A program made the position numbers and the translations under genes. 56,680 bases of DNA, from the NCBI GenBank assembly GCA_902771155.1, contig CACXVS010000016.1, positions 1-56,680 on the forward strand. The letters run 5' to 3'. Of this stretch, positions 26,977 through 35,722 are shown in pieces. Position 1 is the stretch's first letter. Every line of letters begins with the position of its first letter. The notes under the pieces were generated by a model. That model was not told the origin of the DNA. It saw only the letters and a program-made list of their open reading frames with translations, and did not search any database. Source of the DNA: an uncultured Prevotellaceae bacterium (GTDB lineage Bacteria > Bacteroidota > Bacteroidia > Bacteroidales > Bacteroidaceae).

Positions 26977-27035
26977 GCAAAATCAGTAAATATTTTGCAT
27001 TAATGACATAAATCAATGATTTTGCTTGTCATTTT
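26968..27035. promoter_or_regulatory. Long inverted repeat over the asnA -33 region
   Basis: Left arm 26968-26985 (AAAATGCAAGCAAAATCA) pairs with right arm 27017-27035 (TGATTTTGCTTG, then one extra base, then ATTTT): about 18 pairs with a single bulge and a 31-nt loop. TTTGC-type motifs recur four times. It could end transcription from the C10 protease gene, but the following T-tract is poor. It could equally be an operator dyad for asnA. Confidence 0.55.
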
Positions 27036-27046
27036 GCATTTCAGGA

Positions 27047-28717
27047 TTATCTGAGCACTTTCTTTCCGTTGCGGATGTAGATGCCACGACGCAGGTTGTT
27101 CATGTCGTTGCCCACATATCTGCCGTTAAGGTCATAGATACCCTCGGGCTGCACTTTGTCCTTGCCGATACCCTGAATAGCCGTTGGTGTGATAACGATA
27201 AGCTTTATGGGATCAGAGATCTCGATAGAGCCATCCTCACCGATAGTCAGTTGGTAGGCGATGGTACCCTCAGAACTTCTCACTGGTTGATATTCCACGT
27301 CGCTGTGTGCCTTAGAGCCCAGAAAGGCCGTATAGACACCAGCAGGCAGCTCTCCGACCTTCGGAAGGCGCTTCTGTGGGGGTATCGACAGGAAATCCAG
27401 TCCGTAATAGGGTCGCTCGCCCTCTGTGGAAAAAATGGTGAACGCCTGGTTGGCACCTGTTTCATTCGAGATGACCACAAGGTCAATAGTGCCTCTGAAC
27501 GTAGTGTAGTAGAAGTTATAACAGGGGCCTGTGGCATCGATACTGATGCGCCCTGCCGTTGTCGAAGGCTTCAACACGTAGTTTCCCACATCGAAGGCCC
27601 ACTCCGAGAATTTCGGATGGAGCGTTGCGATATCAGGATTGGGCGTGATACCAAACACCATATCCTGATCGAGACTGAAATCATTATTACCCGTCACACC
27701 GGGGCCTTCAGGCACCAGGCTGGCTATGTCGTAGTAGCCGTCGCCACTACCGTCCCAGCCCCAGTTCACATACACCTTTCCGTCGGCATCCAACCCTGAG
27801 AAAACAAAAGCATGGCCCATGGATACACCGTCGGTACCGCCATAGAGAATGGGGCGATGAGCCGTCATCTCGGCTTCGACAATACCCATCCACTCCTCGT
27901 CGGAATAGAACCTACGAAAGGCATTGTGCACATAGCCCTCTTTCAGACCCATGTTACGCACGAATCCCAGAGTGGCATCAGTATAGAGCGCACCACTGGC
28001 GTTCTTGTTGTAATTCATCTTAACCGAGTAACCGCAGTCACGCATCAGCTCTCCCACAGCCTCAATGGCCTGATTACCATAGGTTGACTTATTGGCATAC
28101 GACACCATGATCGAGTCCCACTTGAAGGTGGTCTTGAACTCGTAGCGGATATCGGTAGGATCATCGCCCACATGGTAATACGAGATGCCTTCCGACTGCT
28201 CGGGGTAGTTGTAATACTTCAGCACCTGAGCCATAGCGGTGGCTACACAGCCCGTCGGACAATGCTTACCTCCCACCTCAGGTGTCATCGAGTTATAGGG
28301 TGCACCTTGTCCCCATTGTGTTTCCACAAAGTTCTCCACAGGTGTAAAGGCTCTTGTAGTGGCAGGTGCTTCGCGCCTCTGAAGCGAGCGATCCATAGCT
28401 TCCATCCACCATTTCAGACCGTCGGCCAGGTTGTTGGCATCAAAACTGGTTTCCGAAGTGGCCAGAATAGGGTTAAACGCTGTGGATCTGCCCACGATGA
28501 CAAATCCTTGTCCTTCCTGGAGTCCATAGACCGAATAAGATGCTCTTCTCGCCAGTTCGCAGACGTCAGTGTTCAGGGCCATTCCACGGGTATTAGCCCG
28601 GCTCGTCGCAAAATGCTGCATGGCAATGGCGCGCATATCCTCATCCGAGCGCTCTCCTGCCCACATTGTCAGCGACATGATACACAACAAAACGGCAAAC
28701 GTAGTTCTTTTTACCAT
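27047..28717 (-). CDS. C10-family cysteine protease with CTD tail
   Basis: 556 residues. Signal peptide 1-20 (MVKRTTFAVLLCIMSLTMWA), propeptide-like region with GFVIVGRSTAFNPILATSET, then the catalytic domain with Cys157 in CPTGCVATAMAQVLKYY, His302 in SMGHAFVFSGLD and VNWGWDGSGDGYYD. The C-terminus IYDLNGRYVGNDMNNLRRG then YIRNGKKVLR is the Bacteroidales sorting-type tail, so type IX export is plausible. It follows the SusC/SusD/lipoprotein genes on the same strand but behind a hairpin at 28748-28793, so it is either the last gene of that operon with reduced expression or separately transcribed. Unlike the copy at 5185-8085 it is intact. Confidence 0.92.
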   Translation of the reverse strand: MVKRTTFAVLLCIMSLTMWAGERSDEDMRAIAMQHFATSRANTRGMALNTDVCELARRASYSVYGLQEGQGFVIVGRSTAFNPILATSETSFDANNLADGLKWWMEAMDRSLQRREAPATTRAFTPVENFVETQWGQGAPYNSMTPEVGGKHCPTGCVATAMAQVLKYYNYPEQSEGISYYHVGDDPTDIRYEFKTTFKWDSIMVSYANKSTYGNQAIEAVGELMRDCGYSVKMNYNKNASGALYTDATLGFVRNMGLKEGYVHNAFRRFYSDEEWMGIVEAEMTAHRPILYGGTDGVSMGHAFVFSGLDADGKVYVNWGWDGSGDGYYDIASLVPEGPGVTGNNDFSLDQDMVFGITPNPDIATLHPKFSEWAFDVGNYVLKPSTTAGRISIDATGPCYNFYYTTFRGTIDLVVISNETGANQAFTIFSTEGERPYYGLDFLSIPPQKRLPKVGELPAGVYTAFLGSKAHSDVEYQPVRSSEGTIAYQLTIGEDGSIEISDPIKLIVITPTAIQGIGKDKVQPEGIYDLNGRYVGNDMNNLRRGIYIRNGKKVLR

Positions 28718-28747
28718 AATAGGGATCTGTTATTATAATTAATGATT

Positions 28748-28793
28748 AAGAAAGAAAAGCAATGCGTGCGGACTATGCCGACACGCACTGCTT
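28748..28793 (-). terminator. Hairpin between the lipoprotein and C10 protease genes
   Basis: Minus strand AAGCAGTGCGTG paired with CACGCATTGCTT (two mismatched or wobble positions, plus an inner CGG/CCG) and followed by TTCTTTC. It looks like a full or partial terminator placed 30 nt upstream of the protease gene. Confidence 0.7.
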
Positions 28794-28817
28794 GATAGTT
28801 TATCTGTTCGAATGATC

Positions 28818-29744
28818 TTACTCACCACCCATGACGTTGAGGAAAGCATCAGCGTTCAGGAAGAGGTAAGTATCATTGGCACTTGCTGCGGGATCGCCAG
28901 GATTGTAGTCGCTCATCTCGATGCCCAGGCTACCAGCCGGGAATACGATGTAGTCCTGACCAGCGTCATAGGTACCATAATCCAGAGCAGAAACGCTGAA
29001 CATACCATAACCCCAGTTCATACCGAGATCGGTAGTGTTCCACACAGCACCTCTTGAGGTGATGTCGATCACGATCATGTGAACCTGCTCGTCGCATTTG
29101 CCCTCCTCATTGTAAGGATAGCCGATATAGCCGAGACCAGCCTCGTCAACGCCAGTAGAAACGTGAGCAAACGGACTCTCGAAGCGGAAGCGCAGACCAT
29201 CGGCCGTTTCGCACGACTGTACCTCCACGGCGAATGGCAGGGTGTTATCGACACCGAAGAACGTGCTGATGGTACCGTCGATGAAGTAACCAGTTCCCAG
29301 ACTCTCCCACTTCAGGATAGAGAAGTCGAAGGCAATCTCACGGAAGCCCTGACCATAGATTGAGCGGTCGGCATCAGCAATACCGATTACAAGTGAATAG
29401 GGAGTTCCCTCTTGAGCGCGAGTGGCCTTGATGGTAAGCGTGGCTTCAGCCTGTCCTGCATCGAAGTTCACCGAAGAAGGTACGTCGAACACCTGACCCT
29501 CGTCGTTCACCACGACAATACCTACAGAAGCAGCAGCTGAAGTGTTCCAGCGCGAAACCGTCACGTCGAATGAGTTGCCACCAGGCTCTACCTCAATGGC
29601 ATTGAGATACGTATCAGTAGCGAAATAAGCCGACTGTACGCCTGATTTCTCCTGCTCACCAGCTGAGAAATTATCATCGTCGCTACAAGCCGTGAAGGCC
29701 AGCGCAGCGGTGAGCATCATCATTAATTTACTGTATATCTTCAT
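28818..29744 (-). CDS. Surface lipoprotein encoded after susD
   Basis: 308 residues with signal peptide and lipobox (MMMLTAALAFTACSDDD), so a lipoprotein. Residues about 35-150 resemble a Calx-beta or immunoglobulin-like domain (FDVTVSRWNTSAAASVGIVV, ATLTIKATRAQEGTPYSLVI). The rest is beta-rich without a recognised catalytic motif. By position directly after susD it probably plays the SusE/F-like role of an extra surface ligand-binding protein. The ligand is unknown. Confidence 0.8.
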   Translation of the reverse strand: MKIYSKLMMMLTAALAFTACSDDDNFSAGEQEKSGVQSAYFATDTYLNAIEVEPGGNSFDVTVSRWNTSAAASVGIVVVNDEGQVFDVPSSVNFDAGQAEATLTIKATRAQEGTPYSLVIGIADADRSIYGQGFREIAFDFSILKWESLGTGYFIDGTISTFFGVDNTLPFAVEVQSCETADGLRFRFESPFAHVSTGVDEAGLGYIGYPYNEEGKCDEQVHMIVIDITSRGAVWNTTDLGMNWGYGMFSVSALDYGTYDAGQDYIVFPAGSLGIEMSDYNPGDPAASANDTYLFLNADAFLNVMGGE

Positions 29745-29776
29745 AATTCTATTTCTTTTTGAGGAATACTACATGA

Positions 29777-31402
29777 TTAGTCAGTCACACCGTCACGAAG
29801 ACTCGGATTCTGATCCTGCTTAGGCTGGGTACCACCGGTGTTGTTCACGATAGCAGCGTTAGCATTAGTCTCACTGTCGCTGAAACGCATCAGCAACCAA
29901 GGATCATCGGGATCGATGTTGAAACGGAAAGCGTCAGGCTGGTTGCAGCTAGCGTCGTGGAAACGAACCACGGGCTTATGCAGACGGTTACAGTCGGCCA
30001 TGAAGAAACCTTCGCCCCAGAGCTCGATACGGCGCTGGTACCAGATCTCGTCGGCCAGAGTGCGACCTGCAGCTGTAGAAGAATAAGAAGGATCACGGTA
30101 AGTCTTCACGAAGTCCTCGAGGATTCTGCGCCCCTCAGCCTCGTTACCGCTCTTAGCCAGACCCTCGGCCTGAGTCAGGATCATCTCTTCAACACGCATC
30201 AAGGGGAAGTCGTTGCTGTTGAGGGTATTTCCGATACCGCGCTTCATACCGAACTTCACGTTGGTGTAAGGCGCAAACGGCTCCTTCACGTCATCGATCT
30301 TCAGTGTAGAGATCTCGTCGCCCGTCACGTCGCCCCATGAGATGGTGCTCAGCAGCGGAGAGTGCAGATTCTCGTCAACCCACCAACCCTTGCGGACGTC
30401 GGTAGCGGGAATCTTGTCGAAGAGCATGCTGTTAATCATAGCGTAACAGCCGGCACCAGCGGTATAGCCCGAAGCCGAGAAGCTCGACAGCCATGATGCA
30501 CTGGTAGCGTAGCGGTCCTGAGCCTGGTCATCGGTCAGGATGATACCCCAGATCCAGTTGTGCTCGTTGGCGTCAACGAAAGTAGGAGTAGAAACCTCAT
30601 CGATGCTGGCAGGTGTAAAGCCCTCAGCAGCCTTGGCAGCGTCGGCAGCAGCCTCAGCCCACTTGCCCATATAAAGGTTTGCGCGAGCGCGAATACCGTA
30701 AGCCACATTCGAGTTGATGCGTGACTTGTCGCTACGTGAGCCGTCGAGCACCTCGATAGCAGCGTTCAGATCACTCATAATCAAGTCGTAAACCTCCTGT
30801 ACAGTGGCACGGGGGTTCGTAGCGGGATCAGGAGTCTCTGGTGTCACGATGGGCACACAGGGATCGTTCTGATGGCCCTGATAGTTGAACTGGAAGTAAG
30901 GCACCAGGTTCAGGTAGTCGAAGGCGCGGATAGCGCGGGCCTGGGCCACCTTGTTCTTGCTGCCTGCATCATCCAACCCGCCCAGTGAACTGATCAGGTC
31001 GTTGGCAATCTTAATCTGATTGTAAACGATGGCATAGCGGATATAGGGGTTAGCGTAGTTGGGGGTACGCGAGGTGTACTCACCACATACAGAGAACCAG
31101 TTGTAACCACTGTTAGGATAAATATAGTCGGCACCCTCAGCGTCCTGCGACAGGGCAGCCATCACGAAACCGAAGTCGTCGGCACGACCACGGCCAGTGC
31201 CGAACACACCGTAAGGCTCACCCATCATGTTGAACATACCCGAGAAGGTGGCATCCACACGTGAATCAATGGCACCGTAGGTAGCGGTCAGCTGTTCCTG
31301 TGTGATCATACCACCAGCGGGCTCCTGCTTGTTCACGTCATCGCAGGCGGTCAGTGTCAGGGCACCGGCTACTGCGAGAATTGATATCTTATTGAACTTC
31401 AT
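29777..31402 (-). CDS. SusD/RagB-family outer-membrane lipoprotein
   Basis: Substrate-capturing lid of a SusC/SusD transporter. From ATG 31402 (MKFNKISILAVAGALTLTAC) it is 541 residues with Cys20 as the lipidated residue. SusD-type helical repeats include YAIVYNQIKIANDLI, KVAQARAIRAFDYLNLVPYF, and the C-terminal IWYQRRIELWGEGFFMADCN. A longer start at 31423 lies within the repetitive junction after susC and weakens the signal peptide. It follows susC after about 36 nt. Confidence 0.95.
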   Translation of the reverse strand: MKFNKISILAVAGALTLTACDDVNKQEPAGGMITQEQLTATYGAIDSRVDATFSGMFNMMGEPYGVFGTGRGRADDFGFVMAALSQDAEGADYIYPNSGYNWFSVCGEYTSRTPNYANPYIRYAIVYNQIKIANDLISSLGGLDDAGSKNKVAQARAIRAFDYLNLVPYFQFNYQGHQNDPCVPIVTPETPDPATNPRATVQEVYDLIMSDLNAAIEVLDGSRSDKSRINSNVAYGIRARANLYMGKWAEAAADAAKAAEGFTPASIDEVSTPTFVDANEHNWIWGIILTDDQAQDRYATSASWLSSFSASGYTAGAGCYAMINSMLFDKIPATDVRKGWWVDENLHSPLLSTISWGDVTGDEISTLKIDDVKEPFAPYTNVKFGMKRGIGNTLNSNDFPLMRVEEMILTQAEGLAKSGNEAEGRRILEDFVKTYRDPSYSSTAAGRTLADEIWYQRRIELWGEGFFMADCNRLHKPVVRFHDASCNQPDAFRFNIDPDDPWLLMRFSDSETNANAAIVNNTGGTQPKQDQNPSLRDGVTD

Positions 31403-31403
31403 A

Positions 31404-31441
31404 TTCATTACTGTTTTTACCATTTAACTATTTTACCATTA
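31404..31441 (-). repeat. Stop-rich repetitive tract at the susC/susD junction
   Basis: On the minus strand ATGGTAAAATAGTTAA is followed by ATGGTAAAAACAGTAA, a 16-bp (2 x 8) repeat. TAA occurs five times at spacings of 6-9 nt, starting with the susC stop. Confidence 0.6.
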
Positions 31442-34400
31442 GAATGTCACCGTCAGACCGGCAGTGATGGTACGCATGCTAGAGTAAGAGTTCGTATTCA
31501 GACCGGAACCGCTGGTGTAACCACCGATACCGAATGAGTAGCGAGGATCAAGGCCCTTGCGCTTTGACCATACGAACAGGTTCTCACCAGCCACATAGAT
31601 ACGCAGAGAGGTCAGCGTCAGCGGGGCAATCAACTTCTTGGGGAAGGTGTATCCCAACGTAGCGTTGTTCAGGCTCAGGTAGTTAGAGCTGATCTGGAAA
31701 CGGTCAACAGCCGACTGTCCCACCTGGGTGTCGCCATCCAGACGAGGAATGTCAGAGTTTCTGTTCTCAGGTGTCCAAGCGTCGAGCGCATCCTTGTGCC
31801 AAGCCTGTCCGGCTGAAGCCTGAGTGTGCATCAGGGCCTGATAAGAACCGTCGTAGATCTTACCACCCAGCTGGAACTGGAACTGAGCGCTCAGGTCGAA
31901 GCCGTAAGCGTAAACCGTTGTACCGAAGCCACCGTACACCTTAGGCAGAACGCTACCACAGTTGTACTTGTCGGCCTTTGAGAAGTTGTTGGTAGTGAGA
32001 TCCTTACCTGTCTCATTACCCTGCTCGTCCTTCTCCTTATAGTAGTACAGGGCCTCACCAGTCTCCTTGTCGACACCAGCATAGCGGAACATATAGGCAT
32101 CGTAGAGTGAACCGCCCTCTGTGATGATCGAAGTAGAGTACTTGATACCATTCTCACGAACTGAAGCGTCGAGCTCGTCAACCGTGTTCTTGTAGTGAGT
32201 CAGGTTCAGATTGGCAGTCCAAGTGATGTCGTTGTTACGGATGATGGTACCGGTCACGTTGAACTCAACACCCTTATTGGTAATCTTACCCACGTTGATA
32301 GGATACTGTCCTGTGGGGTTACCGGCCGACAGAGGCACGGGCTTGTAGTACAGCAGGTCAGAGGTCTTACGGTTGAAGTACTCCAATGTACCGGTCAGGC
32401 GACCCTTGAACAGCGAGAAGTCAACACCGATGTTCCAAGCCTTCGACTTTTCCCAAGTCAGATCCTCGTTACCTTTATACTTCAGCACGAGCGAGTAGCC
32501 AGAAGCATACGAAGCAGTATACTGGTCGGCATACGGTGTGTACCAACCCTCGGTAGAAGAATAGACCGAACTACCGGCCAGTTCGCCGATGGCGTCGTTA
32601 CCCTGCTCACCATAGCTGGCTTTCAGTTTCAACATATCAATCCATCTTACCTGCTTCAGGAAGCTCTCCTTAGCCAATTCCCAAGCCACACCGAAGCTGA
32701 AGAAATTACCCCAACGATGTCCGGGAGCGAAACGGCTTGAAGCGTCACGACGATAAGAAGTGCTCAGGAAGTACTTCTCGAGATAGTCATACTGAATACG
32801 TCCCAGATAACCCTCAGTCATATAGTTCTGAGTGAAAGAGTCCATCTGCTTGTTGGCAGAACCAGCGGCATTACCAAGTTCACCTACATACGGGTTGAAG
32901 AGGTGGTCGTTCTGGCCCCACAACAACTGATACTTATACTTGTACTGCTCGTAACCAGCCAGCACATCCAGATGATGGGTGTTGTTGGCAAAGTCGGTGC
33001 GGTAGTTAGCCAGATACTGAGTGGTCACATTGAAGAAACGTGTGTTCTCAACATAAGCGATACCATCCTGGGCAGCTGCGCTACCGAATGTAGAAGAAAG
33101 ATCGTTCTGGCGGGCGTTACGTGAAGAAACAGCGAGGTTAGCGCTCAGTGTCAGACCCTCGATTGGGGTGAGCACTGCAGAGAACTTACCGTCGAAGTTG
33201 TCCAGATAAGTCTTGGTGCGGTTCACTTCGTTGTCGCGAACAGCGTTACCCACGAAGTTTGCACGCTGGAAATGAGTCTGGTTAGCATCGTAAACGGTGC
33301 GTCCAGCCTCAGTCATGATATTACCCTGAGCATCGCGAACATACAACGGATAAATCGGGGCAATCATGTTACAGATATAGAAGATATTGCCTGAAGAACC
33401 CCAAGAAGAAGAGTAAGAGGGGCGGTTGGCATCGCGGTGCGAGTAGCTCATGTTAGTACCAATCTTCAACCACTTCTTCACTTGGTAGTCCACATTCAGG
33501 CGGGCTGTATAACGCTGCAGCTCAGAGTTGTTAACCACACCACCATCCTTCAGGTAACCAGCACTGGCGTAGTAGTTCAGCTTGTCGGTCACGCCGCTGA
33601 AGCTGACGTTATACTCCTGACGGAAAGAGTTGTGGAAAGCCTCGTCGTACCAGTCATCAGGTGTATAGTAGTACTCACCGTCGCTGTAACCCAACTTGGC
33701 ATTGGGGTTCAGGCGCAGGTTGGTACCCACCAGGTTCTGACCCTCGGGCACTGTGAAGATCTGGTAACCAGTACCGCCGTTGTTCTTGTCATAGATGTTC
33801 CTGTTAGCAAAGTCATAAGCCTCAGCGGCACTCTTGCCATTGTAGTACTGAGAGTTATAGAGCTGCTTGAACAGTGTCTCATAGTACTGACCGGGATCAG
33901 TGATCACGTCGTACTGCGGAATCAGACGGCTGTTAGAACCCCACTTGGCATCGAACTTGATCTCTGCCTCCTGATTACGACCCTTCTTGGTGGTGATCAG
34001 CACAACACCGTTAGCACCACGTGCACCGTAGATGGCACTGGCCGAAGCATCCTTCAGCACGGTCATCGACTCCACGTCGTTCGGGTTGATAGAGTTCAGC
34101 GCACCATCGTAAGGCATACCATCGAGCACGATCAGAGGGCTGTTACCAGCCGACATCGAACCGATACCACGCACGCGGATAGTGGGTGAGCTGCTGGTCG
34201 GGTCACCACTGGTATTGATGATCTGCACACCAGGAGCAGCACCAGCCAAAGCGTTAGCCACGTTCGAAGACACGTGAGCCTCAATGGCCTTAGCATCCAC
34301 CTGAGCAGCCGAACCTGTGAAGGCCGACTTCTTCTGTGTACCATAAGCCACCACGATCACCTCGTCGAGAGCAGCAGCGTCGCTCTTCAGGAACACGCGC

Positions 34401-34666
34401 ATGCCGTTCTTGGCCTTCAAAGTCTGGCTGAGATAGCCCAGATACGAGATGGTGATCGAATTCTTGCCCTCGGGCAGAGTCAGCGAGAAGCGACCATTAA
34501 CATCAGTCAACATACCGGTGCTTGTACCGTCCACCTTAACAGCGGCGCCGATGATTGGCTGACCGTCGTCCTGTGAGAGCACTGTACCGGAAACTTTGGT
34601 TTGAGCGAGTGCCGATCCTACGCAAAGGAAGAGCACAGCTAAAAACATCGTTAGTCTTTTTTTCAT
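31439..34666 (-). CDS. SusC/RagA-family TonB-dependent transporter
   Basis: 1,075-residue outer-membrane channel. Signal peptide 1-21 (MKKRLTMFLAVLFLCVGSALA), a carboxypeptidase-like regulatory domain (VSGTVLSQDDGQPIIGAAVK), the TonB-box region LDEVIVVAYGTQKKSAFTGS, the plug with IRVRGIGSMSAGNSPLIVLD and the signature NDVESMTVLKDASASAIYGA, then the 22-strand barrel ending in aromatic-rich TAGLTVTF. Paired with SusD downstream. The linked C10 protease, and the lack of any glycosidase, suggest peptides rather than glycans as cargo (RagAB-like); that is inference. Confidence 0.96.
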   Translation of the reverse strand: MKKRLTMFLAVLFLCVGSALAQTKVSGTVLSQDDGQPIIGAAVKVDGTSTGMLTDVNGRFSLTLPEGKNSITISYLGYLSQTLKAKNGMRVFLKSDAAALDEVIVVAYGTQKKSAFTGSAAQVDAKAIEAHVSSNVANALAGAAPGVQIINTSGDPTSSSPTIRVRGIGSMSAGNSPLIVLDGMPYDGALNSINPNDVESMTVLKDASASAIYGARGANGVVLITTKKGRNQEAEIKFDAKWGSNSRLIPQYDVITDPGQYYETLFKQLYNSQYYNGKSAAEAYDFANRNIYDKNNGGTGYQIFTVPEGQNLVGTNLRLNPNAKLGYSDGEYYYTPDDWYDEAFHNSFRQEYNVSFSGVTDKLNYYASAGYLKDGGVVNNSELQRYTARLNVDYQVKKWLKIGTNMSYSHRDANRPSYSSSWGSSGNIFYICNMIAPIYPLYVRDAQGNIMTEAGRTVYDANQTHFQRANFVGNAVRDNEVNRTKTYLDNFDGKFSAVLTPIEGLTLSANLAVSSRNARQNDLSSTFGSAAAQDGIAYVENTRFFNVTTQYLANYRTDFANNTHHLDVLAGYEQYKYKYQLLWGQNDHLFNPYVGELGNAAGSANKQMDSFTQNYMTEGYLGRIQYDYLEKYFLSTSYRRDASSRFAPGHRWGNFFSFGVAWELAKESFLKQVRWIDMLKLKASYGEQGNDAIGELAGSSVYSSTEGWYTPYADQYTASYASGYSLVLKYKGNEDLTWEKSKAWNIGVDFSLFKGRLTGTLEYFNRKTSDLLYYKPVPLSAGNPTGQYPINVGKITNKGVEFNVTGTIIRNNDITWTANLNLTHYKNTVDELDASVRENGIKYSTSIITEGGSLYDAYMFRYAGVDKETGEALYYYKEKDEQGNETGKDLTTNNFSKADKYNCGSVLPKVYGGFGTTVYAYGFDLSAQFQFQLGGKIYDGSYQALMHTQASAGQAWHKDALDAWTPENRNSDIPRLDGDTQVGQSAVDRFQISSNYLSLNNATLGYTFPKKLIAPLTLTSLRIYVAGENLFVWSKRKGLDPRYSFGIGGYTSGSGLNTNSYSSMRTITAGLTVTF

Positions 34667-34731
34667 AAAATCTCTCTCTTTTGTTAATAATTAAATATAA
34701 TAATGTGTAGTTACATTCTCGCAATTAGGGT

Positions 34732-34740
34732 GCAAAAATA
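34732..34740 (-). promoter_or_regulatory. Promoter -7 element of the susCD operon
   Basis: TATTTTTGC on the minus strand, 65 nt before the susC ATG. The -33 element is poor, as often found for regulated Bacteroidetes promoters. The rest of 34667-34927 is AT-rich with a GC patch near 34884 and no gene. Confidence 0.5.
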
Positions 34741-34927
34741 ATGCATAAGTTTCTAAAAAACGAATAATTTTATAAAAAAATCACATTTATGCCCGATTTA
34801 TTAACCATTTCGATGCATAAAAGGTGCAAAAAACGTCAATTTAATACTATTCTGCGCACACGACCTCGCCCCTAACCCACTTTACTCGCGCGCGCTATTA
34901 TTAATAAGGTAAAAGCTGATTTGAATC

Positions 34928-35548
34928 TTACTCAATACCGCCTTGGTGGATCCAAGTAGAGTCGAGGGGCAGGAACACCTTGCGCTTGTCGTAAATGCCG
35001 AGGACAAAGCGGGCTGAGCGAGGCTCCGGATTTTCATTGGGGGAAACCATGATGGGCTTAATCTTGCCATCCCAGGAATCTGAACGTGTGGCACTTGAAG
35101 AATCACCAATCGAGTACCAGTTGTACTTGACATAACTTATATACAAATGACCACTCTCTACATTAGTGGAAAAAGAGATGTTTACCTCACCACCCTCAGG
35201 TCCTACCAGATACTGGTTGGCACCGAAGAGAGCATAATCGTCGCGCTGAACAACCTCAACGGCCTTGCTCTTACCATCGGAGGAGACGATAACCTCGCCT
35301 TTGCGTAGTTGTCGGGTGCGATTAGCCTGGGTAGAACGCACCTGAATGATGTTTCGCCCCTTTGGCCCCGACTGAGGTGCAACCTCAAGCCAAGTATCTG
35401 TGGTTCTTGCAGTCCACTCGCCACTGGCATTAAACTCGATATTGGCTTGCTGGTCGGCAACGGCTTGTAGTGTATCTGTTCTGTCGGTAAGCATATACAC
35501 ACCCCCTACTTCGTCGGCAATGCACCCTGCAAGGTGCAGACCGACCAT
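34928..35548 (-). CDS. BACON-domain lipoprotein with damaged or unusual 5' end
   Basis: About 206 residues from ATG 35548. MVGLHLAGC is a very short lipoprotein signal without basic residues. An in-frame GTG at 35557 would add three residues. The frame stays open upstream but runs through the tRNA-Lys gene, so that part is not protein. Residues about 25-110 form a BACON-type module (ANIEFNASGEWTARTTDTWL, SGPKGRNIIQVRSTQANRTR), the rest a second beta-rich domain. BACON domains are linked to glycan or mucin binding on the Bacteroidetes surface. No promoter of its own is visible; it starts right after the T-run of the tRNA-Lys terminator, so expression may rely on read-through. It precedes susC by 261 nt. 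Confidence 0.75.
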   Translation of the reverse strand: MVGLHLAGCIADEVGGVYMLTDRTDTLQAVADQQANIEFNASGEWTARTTDTWLEVAPQSGPKGRNIIQVRSTQANRTRQLRKGEVIVSSDGKSKAVEVVQRDDYALFGANQYLVGPEGGEVNISFSTNVESGHLYISYVKYNWYSIGDSSSATRSDSWDGKIKPIMVSPNENPEPRSARFVLGIYDKRKVFLPLDSTWIHQGGIE

Positions 35549-35556
35549 CAACAACA

Positions 35557-35579
35557 CAAAAAAGAGGCGGAAAGCCTCT
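35557..35579 (-). terminator. Terminator of tRNA-Lys
   Basis: Minus strand AGAGGC / GCCTCT stem (6 bp, loop TTTCC) followed by six T. The following bases GTGTTGTTGATG include the candidate starts of the BACON lipoprotein. Confidence 0.75.
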
Positions 35580-35586
35580 CTTTGCG

Positions 35587-35659
35587 TGATCCGTTTGGGG
35601 CTCGAACCCAAGACCCCAACATTAAAAGTGTTGTGCTCTACCGACTGAGCTAACGGATC
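35587..35659 (-). tRNA. tRNA-Lys (anticodon TTT)
   Basis: 73 nt, reading 5' to 3' on the minus strand. Acceptor GATCCGT pairs with ACGGATC, D-arm TAGCTCAGTCGGTAGAGCA, anticodon stem CAACA/TGTTG with loop CTTTTAA (anticodon TTT), T-arm TTGGGTTCGAGCCCCAA, discriminator A. CCA is not encoded. Promoter at 35689-35720 and terminator at 35557-35579, so it is a stand-alone unit. Confidence 0.97.
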
Positions 35660-35688
35660 AACCTTATTGCTTGTTTTCGAAAGCGGCT

Positions 35689-35720
35689 GCAAAGGTACGA
35701 CGTTTTTTTGAATTAACCAA
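35689..35720 (-). promoter_or_regulatory. Promoter of tRNA-Lys
   Basis: TTG (35720-35718), 20 nt, TACCTTTGC (35697-35689), placed 30 nt before the mature tRNA. Confidence 0.78.
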
Positions 35721-35722
35721 AT

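Noticed and set aside
35549..35692. N-terminal extension of the BACON lipoprotein
   Set aside because: It is the translation of tRNA-Lys and its terminator (LAQSVEHNTFNVGVLGSS), a classic artefact.
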